Assembly (NCBI RefSeq): GCF_000156235.1
Contig: NZ_DS996809.1
Span: 62,001 to 126,000, forward strand
From: Pseudovibrio sp000156235
GTDB taxonomy: Bacteria > Pseudomonadota > Alphaproteobacteria > Rhizobiales > Stappiaceae
Reading direction: 5' to 3'
Length of the DNA: 64,000 bases
The translations under genes were made by a program, and so were the position numbers. Position 1 is the stretch's first letter, and each line of letters opens with the position of its first letter. A model generated the notes under the pieces. It was not told where the DNA came from. It searched no databases and saw nothing but the letters and a program-made list of their open reading frames with translations. Shown piece after piece: positions 26,542 to 35,558 of the stretch.

Positions 26542-29500
26542 TTAAAGTGTTACGCTTGCCAAGCAATCTGCAGTTGTCCCCAATCCGAATTTAGTCGATT
26601 TTTGAGCAACTTCGCAGGTCAAAGCATGCGTTCCAGTCCCCAGCATCTGCAACAGATCTGCTTTCGGAATAACGAGCTGATCTGTTGAGGTTTCGTAGGT
26701 TTGCAAAAGAACAAGATCCGTTTCACCTGCGGGTTTGTGCGAGATCTTAAGGGAAAACGCCAGTTTATCTTCTTGCACCGGAATATCTGGTGTGGCCCAG
26801 CTGTCCCCCTCCCACCTTGTTCTGCGAATCCAGTTGAGAGCAAGATCGCCGTTCTCCTGAACGGTCGCCTTGAGGTGGACTGGCGCGAAGGGCATCAGCG
26901 CGGTTTGACTGCCTTCGTGACTCAGTTTCACCGCCCATTTGAAGCCCAATGGCTTTCCAGCAGGAACCACACGATATGAAAACGCCACACCTGCCTTATC
27001 GCTGGTCCATGGCAATTTGAGCAGGGATTGATTGAGCAGGATGAACTCGGCATTGGTGGGGGCTATTATCCCGACAAGATGCTCAGTGCCTAGCTGGCCT
27101 CTGAGCAGCTTGCTGAGTTTGTAGGTCATGGGCGCGATCAGCTCTGCATTACAGAACTGTATCACCTCCCATTGATCACCTTTGCGAACCGCGCAGGCAT
27201 TTGCTCCTGCCAGCACATCCAGCAGTTTGCGGCTCTGCATCTGCCCGCCATAGAGTTTCACGATGATTTCTGAGGTGGTATCCCAACGCCAGAGTGGGCC
27301 GCTTTCAAGAGATGCCTGCAATGTGCCCATGACGGCGGGCTCTGAGACTTGCATCAGGGGCGTGAACTCTTCTCCTGAACTGGAGGCGTAGACCTGATAA
27401 GCACTGGGCCAGTTGCCGTTGTAAATGGCAATGACAGGGCTGCCGTCATCGGGGCCTTCGCTATGGAACCGCGGCAGGTCCAATATGCGGACAATCGGCG
27501 GGCCTGAGGTGGTGTCGTTAAAGGATGGCTGTGTGGTGTTGTCTGGGCTGGAAGAGATGGTGACTGTTGGTTCCCCGAGGAGCCGAATGGCTTGCACATC
27601 CATATGAGCGCCTGAGGAGATCTCGGTGATGCGGCATTGGATTGCCGCGTTGTCTTCCTTCAACAGCTCAACGGGCAACTCGATAATGTCACCCGGTTTC
27701 AGGTCCATGTTGTTTAAGGCGAGTTTGAACTGGAAGGTTTCGCGATCCAGCCAGAGCAATTGGTGCATCTTTTCGACGAGTTTTCGGGCCACTGGCAAGG
27801 ACATGGTGATGGGGAGCTGAAGGGTTGAGGTGCGGCGGTCCATGCCTTCCAGTCGGCGGGATGTCACCACTAGAGCTTCGAAGTCGTTGTTGGGATCCAT
27901 CCCCCGCAAGCGCAGTTCTGCGGGCAAATCGCTGCCATCGTTGCGGTTTATGGAGATGTAGCCCTCTTCTCCTTCGTCAGCCTCCAAAAGATCGCCAAGA
28001 CCCAGTTTGCCGTTTTGTGCGGTTGCCGCGTATCTGGGGAGCACAGCCAGATGGGTGCCGCGATCGACGGCGATGCCGCCAGTCAGTTGCAGGATGGGTG
28101 TTAGCGCAGATCGCAGTGAAGTGGGGCCGGAGACGGTCAGACCTTCGATGGTTTCTCCCAGTTCTGCGATTTCAGTGAGGTCTTGTGTATGGCCGAAGTC
28201 ATCACGCATGGCGCGGATGAGGCCAGAGGCAGACAATGCTCCCAGTCGACCTGTGAGCCAGTGGCCGAGCTGCCAGTTTTGACCATCTGCCCAGATATCG
28301 GCATAGGTTGGGAACTCGGGATACGGGCGAGCATCCCATGTCCAGAGGAAGGTGTTGTCGGCCTCTACCATGTTCCCTCCATAGAGGCTCGAGGTTGGGT
28401 TATCGCCCTGAGGCCAGTCGGGGTGGTCATTACCCCAATAGCTGAGGCTTGCTTCCTGAGCACGGCGCTGGACAAGATCATCCTGCTGTCCGTTGGAGAA
28501 ATGCGGCAAAGCACTTTCTGCGGATTTGGGATCAACAAAAACATTGGGCTGATTGGTGCCTTTGTCGACGGCAGGAAAGCCAAGCTCTGTGAACCAGATC
28601 GGTTTGGACTGTGGTGTCCATGGGGTTGGCGTGGCTTGCTCTGCGTTTCCGGCGCGCTCGAAGTGCTGGTTTTGCCACCAGTTCTTCAGGTCTTTCTGGC
28701 GGAACACCCACGGCTTGTTGTGGGCGCCATCCGTGATGAGACTGCGGGTTTTAGCAGTACGGTCTTCATCGCTTGCGTAGTACCAATCGTAATACTCGCC
28801 CGAAGCTATTCCTGCTCTCATTTCACTCAGGTCGTAGCTGGACTGAGTGCTATCTTCTTTTCGTAAATCCGTGAGTGGCAAGTAGTAGTCGATGCCGACA
28901 AAGTCTATGTCTGCATGTCCCCACAAAGGATCGAGAGGGAAACGCAGGTCGCCGGATTGGGGGCTGTAGCCAGCGTACTCGCTCCAGTCTGCAGCATAAG
29001 AGAGTTTGGTTTCGGTACCGATGATCTGCCGGACTTCAGTTGCCAGTGCTTGCAAGTGGTCTACGAAGGGGAATAAGCCGCCGCCTGCCCAACATTGAGT
29101 AAGGCCGCGTAATTCTGAGCCGATAAGGAAGGCCTCCACGCCACCTGCTGCTTTCACCAGATTGGCATAGTGCAGGATGAAGCGGTGAAAGCGCCAATCA
29201 TTACCGTTGCCTACGAAAGCGTCTATCTGAGATGTGACGGCGCTTGTGCCCTGAGGCGTTCCAGACTGGCCTGCTGCTATATCTGAAGTAATACGTCCGC
29301 GCCAAGGGTAGCTGGATTGTCTGGTTGCACCATAGGGGTCAGGCAGTTGATTGTCTTCGGGAATGTCCATCATGATAAACGGATAGAACATGACCTTGAG
29401 GCCCCGACGCTTCAGTTCCTTAATGGCTTCTGTGACAGAAGCGTCTGAGGGTGTGCCACCGTAAGCTGGTCTGTCGTTGATGCGGGAGACTTCTGGTACT

Positions 29501-30426
29501 TCAGATCGGCTCAGGCCTGCGACACTCCAGTTTTCGGGCAGGTGCTGGGTGGTCTGGTAGGTTACTTTGGGCTGAATGGTGCAATGAGAGGCGCGCAGGT
29601 CATCACCGAACCATGAGACGACCAGCGCCACGCTTTTTAGATTGGGACACAGCGCCTGCAGCTCATCTAACGAGCGGACCAGGTCAGTTTCCTCACCCTT
29701 GCCGTGACGGTTCACACTGCGTGTGTTGCCGGGGGAGATTTCTTCAATGATCTCCTGCGGATGATAGGCAAATTCGCCAGCACCTGGGATGAGCGTGACG
29801 GCTTTGATCTGCTGCTCCAGTGGCTCGATGGAGCGGAGTACCTCAAAAGAGAGTTGCGGGATGCGATTGCCAAACTCGGCCAGCGGCAAGCGCTCAAACA
29901 CCACATAGGCGGTTCCTTTATAGGCTGGTGCAGAGCCTTGCTTGGCTTCAATGAGCGGATCCGGCTGCTGGTCTTCAGCTCCCAGATAGATGCGCATGTT
30001 GATTGAAGAGGTGTCCAGCTGCTTGCCATTGGCCCATACGCGGCGAACAGAGGTGATGGGGCCTTCGCACAAGGCGACAGCAAAGTTGGCGAAGTAGCTG
30101 TGGCTGGTGACCGTGGTGGAAGAACCAGTTGACTTGCCACCCTGCTTTTCTTCGGAGACCACCTCTTCTAGACGCGTTGCCCAGGTGATGTTTCCGGTGA
30201 CACGGACGCGGCCATAAACAAACGGCAGCGAGGCGCCTTCTGCTGCGGTTTGCAGTTGCAAATCACCCAGTTTGCCGACGGAGACCTCTCGCGTTTCTCC
30301 GAAGATCTGCTGGTCAATCCATGCACCACCCACGGCACCCAGCGTCTGCCCCACGATGGCACCGATGGGGCCGCCGAGTGCGCTGCCAACGGCTGCACCA
30401 ACATTTGAGAGCACCATTGTTGCCAT
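26542..30426 (-). CDS. GTA g15, large baseplate/tail protein with TIM-barrel-like domain
   Basis: The 1294-residue protein has a Gly-rich N-terminus (GAAVGSALGGPIGAIVGQTLGAVGG), an N-terminal tail-protein region, a central GTA TIM-barrel-like domain (LKVMFYPFIMMD, FLIGSELRGLT, LSYAADWSEYAGYSP, WFTELGFPAVDKG) and a C-terminal phage-tail and Rcc01698-like region. In Rhodobacter GTA the counterpart (megatron) forms the baseplate tip and contacts the cell. The YAADWSEYAG and KPIWFTELGFPAVDKGTNQPN signatures are characteristic of GTA g15. It is the last gene of the cluster. Confidence 0.95.
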   Translation of the reverse strand: MATMVLSNVGAAVGSALGGPIGAIVGQTLGAVGGAWIDQQIFGETREVSVGKLGDLQLQTAAEGASLPFVYGRVRVTGNITWATRLEEVVSEEKQGGKSTGSSTTVTSHSYFANFAVALCEGPITSVRRVWANGKQLDTSSINMRIYLGAEDQQPDPLIEAKQGSAPAYKGTAYVVFERLPLAEFGNRIPQLSFEVLRSIEPLEQQIKAVTLIPGAGEFAYHPQEIIEEISPGNTRSVNRHGKGEETDLVRSLDELQALCPNLKSVALVVSWFGDDLRASHCTIQPKVTYQTTQHLPENWSVAGLSRSEVPEVSRINDRPAYGGTPSDASVTEAIKELKRRGLKVMFYPFIMMDIPEDNQLPDPYGATRQSSYPWRGRITSDIAAGQSGTPQGTSAVTSQIDAFVGNGNDWRFHRFILHYANLVKAAGGVEAFLIGSELRGLTQCWAGGGLFPFVDHLQALATEVRQIIGTETKLSYAADWSEYAGYSPQSGDLRFPLDPLWGHADIDFVGIDYYLPLTDLRKEDSTQSSYDLSEMRAGIASGEYYDWYYASDEDRTAKTRSLITDGAHNKPWVFRQKDLKNWWQNQHFERAGNAEQATPTPWTPQSKPIWFTELGFPAVDKGTNQPNVFVDPKSAESALPHFSNGQQDDLVQRRAQEASLSYWGNDHPDWPQGDNPTSSLYGGNMVEADNTFLWTWDARPYPEFPTYADIWADGQNWQLGHWLTGRLGALSASGLIRAMRDDFGHTQDLTEIAELGETIEGLTVSGPTSLRSALTPILQLTGGIAVDRGTHLAVLPRYAATAQNGKLGLGDLLEADEGEEGYISINRNDGSDLPAELRLRGMDPNNDFEALVVTSRRLEGMDRRTSTLQLPITMSLPVARKLVEKMHQLLWLDRETFQFKLALNNMDLKPGDIIELPVELLKEDNAAIQCRITEISSGAHMDVQAIRLLGEPTVTISSSPDNTTQPSFNDTTSGPPIVRILDLPRFHSEGPDDGSPVIAIYNGNWPSAYQVYASSSGEEFTPLMQVSEPAVMGTLQASLESGPLWRWDTTSEIIVKLYGGQMQSRKLLDVLAGANACAVRKGDQWEVIQFCNAELIAPMTYKLSKLLRGQLGTEHLVGIIAPTNAEFILLNQSLLKLPWTSDKAGVAFSYRVVPAGKPLGFKWAVKLSHEGSQTALMPFAPVHLKATVQENGDLALNWIRRTRWEGDSWATPDIPVQEDKLAFSLKISHKPAGETDLVLLQTYETSTDQLVIPKADLLQMLGTGTHALTCEVAQKSTKFGLGTTADCLASVTL

Positions 30427-30444
30427 GGCTTTGTCCTTTCCGGA

Positions 30445-30885
30445 TCAATCAATTGGGAAAAATGAAAAACGCCCTGCGATCTTATTGCGCCACATGGGCA
30501 CCAGAGGGCTTTCAACCACACCGACCGCTTCATAGGCGTGGAGGAAGTGGTCTTTGCTGCTCATAAGACCAAGGTGTTTGCATGGGCTTTGAGGAGCCCA
30601 GCGGAACACGATAACCTCTGCGGGTTTTGGCTGATGTAGCGGGCCTTTCACCTCATGGAGGTATCGATGCGCAGCTTTGAGCAGCAGGTCCTCTCCCTTT
30701 AGCTCTGCCCATTCCGGGGCATAGTCCGCCGGAACAGCTGGTTCAGAGCCGTGCAAGAGGCGGTAGAGGCCGCGAATGAAGCCGAGGCAGTCGCAGCCTG
30801 CGCCTTTGCGGGAGGCCTGATGTTGGTAGGGGGTGCCGATCCAGCTGTGGGCCTCTCGCAGGAGTGCTTGCGGGTTTTGCTGCAT
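30445..30885 (-). CDS. GTA g14, NlpC/P60 cell-wall peptidase
   Basis: I use the ATG two bases after the g13 stop, preceded by GGTGGGG; the frame is open upstream through g13 but is a shadow there. The 146-residue protein has the NlpC/P60 Cys in GCDCLGF (Cys32) and His in CKHLG. It is expected in the tail tip hub, cutting peptidoglycan during DNA delivery. Confidence 0.93.
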   Translation of the reverse strand: MQQNPQALLREAHSWIGTPYQHQASRKGAGCDCLGFIRGLYRLLHGSEPAVPADYAPEWAELKGEDLLLKAAHRYLHEVKGPLHQPKPAEVIVFRWAPQSPCKHLGLMSSKDHFLHAYEAVGVVESPLVPMWRNKIAGRFSFFPID

Positions 30886-30886
30886 G

Positions 30887-31774
30887 TCACCCCACCAGCT
30901 TTTCGCCATTGTTGGCGGCGGATTGAGTTTCAGGGCCTTTGAGGATGAAGTCGTTACCCGGCATGTGCGGGAAGCCACGGAAGTTTTCGCCATTTTGGAA
31001 CTTTGCCTGACACGTGCCCCAGCCTTTGTCACAGCCCGCAGAGATGCTTGCCGTCACCGGATAGGTTTGCTCTAGCACCAGCGGTGCCCAGAGTGTCAGC
31101 TTGTGTTTGCTCTGCTCAATGGTGTGATTGGCTATGCGTAAAGGATGATTGGCGTAAGCGCCGGTTTGGAACACGAGTTTGCCGAAAGACCACCAGCCTA
31201 CTGCGATGTCGGTATTTCCTTCGATGATCAACCGATTGGCGGTGTCCTTGCCGATGATACTCACTTGCCTCGTATAGGTGGCAGTGTTCAGATCAATCCC
31301 GCATTTGGAATCTCCCAGATCTGCGTGACATTGGTGGGAGAGTTGTCGACCTTTGGACTCTGAGAGCTTGGCGGCCAGTGAGCGAAACTCCGCGCGGAAG
31401 ACATTGGTATCTCGCGTGACTTCGCCTAGCGTGCCTCGTCTTAGAAGCTGGTGTTGCTCCGAGTTCTGCCAGTTGACCAGATAGACCTCGACCTCCGCAT
31501 TGTCCCAGAGGCCTGCGCGTAGATCTTTTTCACTCAGGCTCTCTGAGGAAAGAAAGCCCAGCGCTTCTTCCTGTCCGGCCTGAAAATCTGACTGGGCCAT
31601 GGCCTGCGACCCATCCAGCCCGAACCCTGGCTCATATGTTTTGCCGAGCAGCGTGATGGGTTGATCATGCGTGGTGAAGCCGAGGCTGAGGCCGGAAGGC
31701 GCTGTTAGTCGCCAGCAGTAGGCCACAGTGGTGCGTTCACCATTCAGGTGTTCTTTCAAAGCAGCGTTGAACAT
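30887..31774 (-). CDS. GTA g13, hub protein (DUF2163 / phage BR0599 family)
   Basis: The 295-residue protein matches the DUF2163 N-terminal pattern (YCWRLTAPSGLSLGFTTHDQPI) and the C-terminal zinc/iron-cluster-like Cys set (HQCHADLGDSKCGID and SAGCDKGWGTCQAKFQN). Cys spacing is that of the GTA hub protein that holds an iron-sulfur cluster in Rhodobacter. It lies 21 bp after g12. Confidence 0.93.
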   Translation of the reverse strand: MFNAALKEHLNGERTTVAYCWRLTAPSGLSLGFTTHDQPITLLGKTYEPGFGLDGSQAMAQSDFQAGQEEALGFLSSESLSEKDLRAGLWDNAEVEVYLVNWQNSEQHQLLRRGTLGEVTRDTNVFRAEFRSLAAKLSESKGRQLSHQCHADLGDSKCGIDLNTATYTRQVSIIGKDTANRLIIEGNTDIAVGWWSFGKLVFQTGAYANHPLRIANHTIEQSKHKLTLWAPLVLEQTYPVTASISAGCDKGWGTCQAKFQNGENFRGFPHMPGNDFILKGPETQSAANNGEKLVG

Positions 31775-31795
31775 GAGGATACTCGTGAGATTGAG

Positions 31796-32440
31796 TTAGC
31801 TGAGGAGTTCGACAAGCGGGATGGATGGCACCTGCCCTGCCTCAAAGTGCAGGAGGTTGATTTCCAGCTGATCATTTTCAAATCGAGCGGGTGTATCGAA
31901 CAGGAAACCTGCGGTGACCACCTGATGGTTGGTGGGAATGTGACCGGCTTGAAACTGAAGAATGCCTGTCAGCGGATTGAGCAGGACATCACTGCCGACA
32001 GTTTTCAGTTGGCCAGCCACTGCGACTGAGAGGGTTCCGGCCACTGGCTTCGTGATCTTGCGTTGCCATTCCACGCCAGGAGCCCCCACCTGTTTGATTA
32101 GCTGGAACGCTGCGGTGGTGCCATCGCCGGTGCCGAGGGTGACGTCGGTTGCGGAGGGTGTTCCGTCAAATGCACAGGATTTATGGTCCATAGGGTCACG
32201 GAATCTGAATCCACACAAACGGCCACCTACTTTTTCGAAGAAGGAGAGGACGCGGTGCAGGTCTGCTGCGCTTCGCAAGCCGGTGCCCACATCAAAATGC
32301 CGTCGCGTTCCCTTCCAGATGGCGTTCCGCGTTTCGGCGCCATTGAGTAACCGTGTGACCTGACTGCGTTTTTCTACTCTGACAGAAGCCCCTAGGGAAA
32401 TTCCAAGCGGGAATGATTCATCAACAAAACTTGGTGGCAT
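31796..32440 (-). CDS. GTA g12, distal tail protein (DUF2460, TIGR02217 family)
   Basis: The ATG with GGAGGGGGAA directly upstream sets the start; the frame extends 16 codons more without a signal. The 214-residue protein has the family's FPLGISLGASV start, the RSAADLHRVLSFFEKVGGRLCGFRFRDPMDHKS segment and a late beta-rich region. It forms the ring joining the tail tube to the hub. A 210-bp gap with a hairpin separates it from g11. Confidence 0.93.
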   Translation of the reverse strand: MPPSFVDESFPLGISLGASVRVEKRSQVTRLLNGAETRNAIWKGTRRHFDVGTGLRSAADLHRVLSFFEKVGGRLCGFRFRDPMDHKSCAFDGTPSATDVTLGTGDGTTAAFQLIKQVGAPGVEWQRKITKPVAGTLSVAVAGQLKTVGSDVLLNPLTGILQFQAGHIPTNHQVVTAGFLFDTPARFENDQLEINLLHFEAGQVPSIPLVELLS

Positions 32441-32579
32441 TTCCCCCTCCTGTTTGACTTGGCTCAAGGCTGCCCCCCAACGAAGCATCTAATAGGTTTG
32501 ACATGGGAAAGTTGTTTGCGTGATTTGCGCAGGCCCGTTGTTCATGCTCCTCCCTCTTTGCAAAGCAACGGTTTTTTCC

Positions 32580-32610
32580 AAAAAGTTTGCTACCACCGTC
32601 CGGTAGCAAA
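32580..32610 (-). terminator. Intrinsic terminator inside the GTA operon, g11-g12 spacer
   Basis: A perfect 9-bp inverted repeat (TTTGCTACC / GGTAGCAAA) with a 7-base loop is followed on the minus strand by CTTTTTGG. It lies between g11 and g12, so unmodified RNA polymerase would tend to stop before the tail-tip genes. The rest of the 210-bp spacer has no convincing gene. Confidence 0.75.
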
Positions 32611-32650
32611 ACAACGTCGGTCCTTGAGTCCCTCCTCTTCAATGCCGACG

Positions 32651-33187
32651 TCATAGCCCGCGTCGCCCCCGTCCGGTGGCGCGGGCCATTATCATCGCAA
32701 TCTGTCCCTGAGATCTTTCAAAGCTGCGCACATCCTGTGTTGCCACGTTTATGGTGACGCTGGGCTGGTTGCTGCCTGCGTTCATGGCGACACCGAGCCG
32801 GCCATCACTGCCGCGCTGCAAAGGCAGGATTGCTTCTGCGCCAGCCTCCCCCATCACCCCCAGACCTGTGCCGTTTGCTGCAAACATTGTGGGGCTGGAC
32901 ACGACACCACCTTTTGCGAACGGTGTGACGCTGCCAATTGCAGATGAGATACCAGCCGACAGCAAGCCTTCCAGCGGTTTGAGCGCATTATTGAGAGCGG
33001 AGCTAGAAAGGTTCAGCGCGACTTGCGAGAGGATGGATTGCAAGTCCTTGCCTGAGGTGACAGCGCTTTGCAGGCCTTTGCTGAGTTCGGAGGAGAACTC
33101 TTTTGCCAGTGAATTGACCTCCTGCATGGTCACTTCCAGCTCGCGGGCATCTTCCACGTTCAGCGGTTCGTTGAAACTATCAGTCAT
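32651..33187 (-). CDS. GTA g11, tail tape measure protein
   Basis: The 178-residue protein starts with a helical stretch, has a hydrophobic segment (LEGLLSAGISSAIGSVTPFAKGGVVSSPTMFAANGTGLGVMGEAGAEAILPLQRGSDGRLGV) typical of lambda-type tape measure C-termini, and ends with an Arg-rich tail. At about 1.5 A per residue it would set a tail near 27 nm, shorter than usual siphoviral tails. It overlaps g10.1 by 8 bp. Confidence 0.92.
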   Translation of the reverse strand: MTDSFNEPLNVEDARELEVTMQEVNSLAKEFSSELSKGLQSAVTSGKDLQSILSQVALNLSSSALNNALKPLEGLLSAGISSAIGSVTPFAKGGVVSSPTMFAANGTGLGVMGEAGAEAILPLQRGSDGRLGVAMNAGSNQPSVTINVATQDVRSFERSQGQIAMIMARATGRGRRGL

Positions 33188-33410
33188 GATGGTGCGGTTC
33201 CTGTTCGTCGGGGAACTGGCGGAGCAGACTATCCAGCGTGGTGCGAGAGAGGTTGTGTGGGTCCTGATGACCTGGTGGGTTCAATGCCATTTGCAGCTCT
33301 TTTGGGGTCGCCTGCCAGAATGTACGTGACGACCAGCCCAGCTCACGGCAGGCTTTGTGCAGCAGTTCATGCCAGGGCAGCAGTGTGTCGGTGATACGGC
33401 CCTGTTTCAC
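33180..33410 (-). CDS. GTA g10.1, tail assembly chaperone
   Basis: The 76-residue protein has the Phage_TAC_6-like pattern LPWHELLHKACRELGWSSRTFWQATPKELQMAL. It should coat the tape measure before tail tube assembly. The start is GTG, overlapping the g10 stop by 4 bp (GTGA), a coupled start. Confidence 0.88.
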   Translation of the reverse strand: MKQGRITDTLLPWHELLHKACRELGWSSRTFWQATPKELQMALNPPGHQDPHNLSRTTLDSLLRQFPDEQEPHHHD

Positions 33411-33775
33411 GACTGACCGGGCTTTGATGGGGCATGCGGTTGCTGCGGGGAGAACGTGGCAACGAGCAACTCACCAGCCAGTTTGGCAAGGGCTGCTACG
33501 CCGCCTTCATGGGAGAGTTCGGCGACTTCCTCATTCTCAATGATGAGCCCACCACCACGTAGACCTGCTCCCAGCACTTTGATGATATCGGCAGCGCTCA
33601 AGTGCCCTTCTGAAAAACGCTCGGTCAGCTGTTGCAGGGAGGTGCAGTTGAGTGTGTCTTCCAGCTCTGCCAGTGCGCCGAGAGTGAGCACCAGAATGTG
33701 TTTTTGGCCGCCGAGTTCTGCGAGAATTTCGCCACGTCTGCGGTTGACGCCGCGGCTATAGGTTTTCAATGGCAT
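33407..33775 (-). CDS. GTA g10, tail chaperone-like GTA family protein
   Basis: From the ATG at MPLKTYSRGVNRRRGEILAELGG the protein is 122 residues; the open frame further upstream is antisense-like filler within g9. It matches the GTA g10 family (N-RRGEI start, TLGALAELE, ADIIKVLGAGLRGGG, VAELL-type ends). It lies 8 bp after g9. Confidence 0.92.
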   Translation of the reverse strand: MPLKTYSRGVNRRRGEILAELGGQKHILVLTLGALAELEDTLNCTSLQQLTERFSEGHLSAADIIKVLGAGLRGGGLIIENEEVAELSHEGGVAALAKLAGELLVATFSPQQPHAPSKPGQS

Positions 33776-33783
33776 TGTGTACC

Positions 33784-34200
33784 TCAGGTCAGCGGTGTGA
33801 AGGTGAGTTCTCCGGCGGATTCCAGCGAGATCTCGAAGGTGACTTCGGAGCGGTAGTCGCCCGAGTATTCCAGAGCAGAGAGGTGGAACGGACCTTCCAG
33901 AGTGCCGAAGCCGGGCAGGACAATCTGCCAGTCCCGCAGTTCTCCGGCGAAGAAGGCGGTGCGGACTTTTTCTGCTGAAGCTTTGTCGCGAAACAAGCCA
34001 CTGCCAGAGAGCGATGCATGTCGGGTGGAGGCACCTGCCAGTAGTTCCCGCCAACGACCTGTGCTTTCTGCATCGGTGATATCGATGGGGTTTGCGTTGA
34101 GGGCGAGACGCCGCGAGCGCAGGCCCGCCACGCTTTCAAAAGTGCCTGTGCCTGCTGTGTCGAGTTTCAACAGCAGGTCTTTTCCGGCCTGTGCGACCAT
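33784..34200 (-). CDS. GTA g9, major tail tube protein (TP901-1 family)
   Basis: The 138-residue protein begins MVAQAGKDLLLKLDTAGTG and shows the family features VAGLRSRRLALNANPIDITD and a beta-rich C-terminus (SGDYRSEVTFEISLESAGELTFT). It builds the tail tube. It follows g8 by 24 bp. Confidence 0.94.
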   Translation of the reverse strand: MVAQAGKDLLLKLDTAGTGTFESVAGLRSRRLALNANPIDITDAESTGRWRELLAGASTRHASLSGSGLFRDKASAEKVRTAFFAGELRDWQIVLPGFGTLEGPFHLSALEYSGDYRSEVTFEISLESAGELTFTPLT

Positions 34201-34224
34201 CTGTTTTCCTTTCGGGTGTTGGCT

Positions 34225-34635
34225 TTAGTCAGATTGCTGCAGCAGGACGGAGAATTTGATGCGTCCGTACCATGTGCGGCCATCGCTCAGGCGGCGGCAG
34301 CTGGTTTCGGTCATAGTCAGGCCTGCGGCTTCAGTGCCTGTTGCTGGTATGATCCCTGCCTCGAGCAGCTCGTTGAAGATCTGCAGGATCTCTAAGGTCT
34401 GGGCACGGTCCGGATGGCGGGAATAGATGCCGATGGAACCGGTGAGCTTGCCGCCCTCATCCAGATGACCTGTCAGCAGCTGTGTGGTGACGGCTTCCAG
34501 CGTGGCGTAGGGCAACGTTGCACCTCGTGGCACGCCATCAAACAAACGTAGAGGATCACCCAGATAAGGTTTGAGCGATGCTTTGGCGTGGATGGCCTGA
34601 AACAGGGCTTTGCGGAATTCAAGCTCCCCCATCAT
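34225..34635 (-). CDS. GTA g8, tail terminator (DUF3168)
   Basis: The double ATG behind GGAGGAGGGCG gives a 136-residue protein; the ORF further upstream is shadow. DUF3168 features include the N-terminal FRKALFQAIHA helix, GAT-LPYATL and the late MTETSCRRLSDGRTWYGRIKFSVLL. It closes the tail tube top. The start overlaps the g7 end by 17 bp. Confidence 0.9.
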   Translation of the reverse strand: MMGELEFRKALFQAIHAKASLKPYLGDPLRLFDGVPRGATLPYATLEAVTTQLLTGHLDEGGKLTGSIGIYSRHPDRAQTLEILQIFNELLEAGIIPATGTEAAGLTMTETSCRRLSDGRTWYGRIKFSVLLQQSD

Positions 34636-34957
34636 CGCCCTCCTCCTGCTCACAGAGGATTTGTATGAAGGCATCTTGCTCTGAGTTGGGACGGATCGCT
34701 TTGACTCTCAGGCTCTGCCCGTCCCGCTCAATGCGCCAGCCCTCAGCCACATCTGTGCGGCGGCGGAGGGTGATGGTAAGTGGATAGGAACTGGCGAGGC
34801 GACCTGCTGTAGTGGCCTCTGAGCCAGAAGAGGCCTCCACCTGCCCCCAGACCATGGCCACTTGCTGATAACTTCGGGTGACGGAGCCGTCTGTGCCATG
34901 TGTGGTTTCGGGGCGGAGCAACAGCAGAGGCTCGTTGAGTGTGCCTGCTGCTCTCAT
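34619..34957 (-). CDS. GTA g7, head-tail stopper (phage head closure)
   Basis: The 112-residue protein has the head-closure pattern TRSYQQVAMVWGQVEASSGSEATTAGRLASSYPLTITLRRRTDV and the late IKAxRP-type strand VKAIRPNSEQ. It plugs the capsid vertex and joins it to the tail. Its ATG overlaps the g6 stop by 4 bp (ATGA). Confidence 0.9.
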   Translation of the reverse strand: MRAAGTLNEPLLLLRPETTHGTDGSVTRSYQQVAMVWGQVEASSGSEATTAGRLASSYPLTITLRRRTDVAEGWRIERDGQSLRVKAIRPNSEQDAFIQILCEQEEGDDGGA

Positions 34958-35526
34958 ATTCTGAGGACCTTGTAGGGAGACAGAGCAGCCTCAAAGCCGT
35001 GGGGCATGAGGCCTGTGAGGCGGGTTTCTTCCAGCATGGAGCGTCGCTCATACCAGAAGCCGACCAGCATCAGGATTGCGGTTTGCAGGCCCGCGGGAAC
35101 CGCCGTTGCTGTTGATCCGTAACCAGCCTTGAAATCAATCTCGATACCATTGAGGTCACGAAGTGGTCCGACCGCTCCTGCCTTGAAGCGCAGGCGGGCG
35201 GGGTTTCCAGCCAAGTCCACCTGATAATCTGAGGCAGGCACCTGATGTTGGTTGCCTTCCTTATCATAGGTGTAGACCTGCAGAACTTCCGCGACCGGGG
35301 CGACCGGCAGGCGGATCAGACGGTCTGGCGGCAAGTCATCCAACAGCAGCCGCCATTCCTGTTCTATGAGAGCCCGCCGTGTGAGTGTCTCCACCTGTTC
35401 CCGCGCGGCTTTGATCAGACGTTCGATCAGATCGTCCTCGTGGGTATGAGACACCCTGAGCTGCGCATGCGCCTGGGCGAGCGAAACCGGCTCCAGAGCC
35501 GGTGGCACTGTGAGTATAGCCGTCAC
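34954..35526 (-). CDS. GTA g6, head-tail adaptor (phage gp6-like)
   Basis: The 190-residue protein has the connector pattern VSLAQAHAQLRVSHTHEDDLIERLIKAAREQVETLTRRALIEQEWRL, then LPVAPVAEVLQV and a C-terminal GLQTAILMLVGFWYERR helix. It binds below the portal. It lies between capsid and stopper genes. Confidence 0.92.
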   Translation of the reverse strand: MTAILTVPPALEPVSLAQAHAQLRVSHTHEDDLIERLIKAAREQVETLTRRALIEQEWRLLLDDLPPDRLIRLPVAPVAEVLQVYTYDKEGNQHQVPASDYQVDLAGNPARLRFKAGAVGPLRDLNGIEIDFKAGYGSTATAVPAGLQTAILMLVGFWYERRSMLEETRLTGLMPHGFEAALSPYKVLRI

Positions 35527-35558
35527 GGCGGCCCCTCCTTGATTGTGATGGAAGCTGG

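Noticed and set aside
32421..32654. 77-residue frame in the g11-g12 spacer
   Set aside because: It reads through the terminator hairpin, has no start signal and overlaps g12; likely chance.
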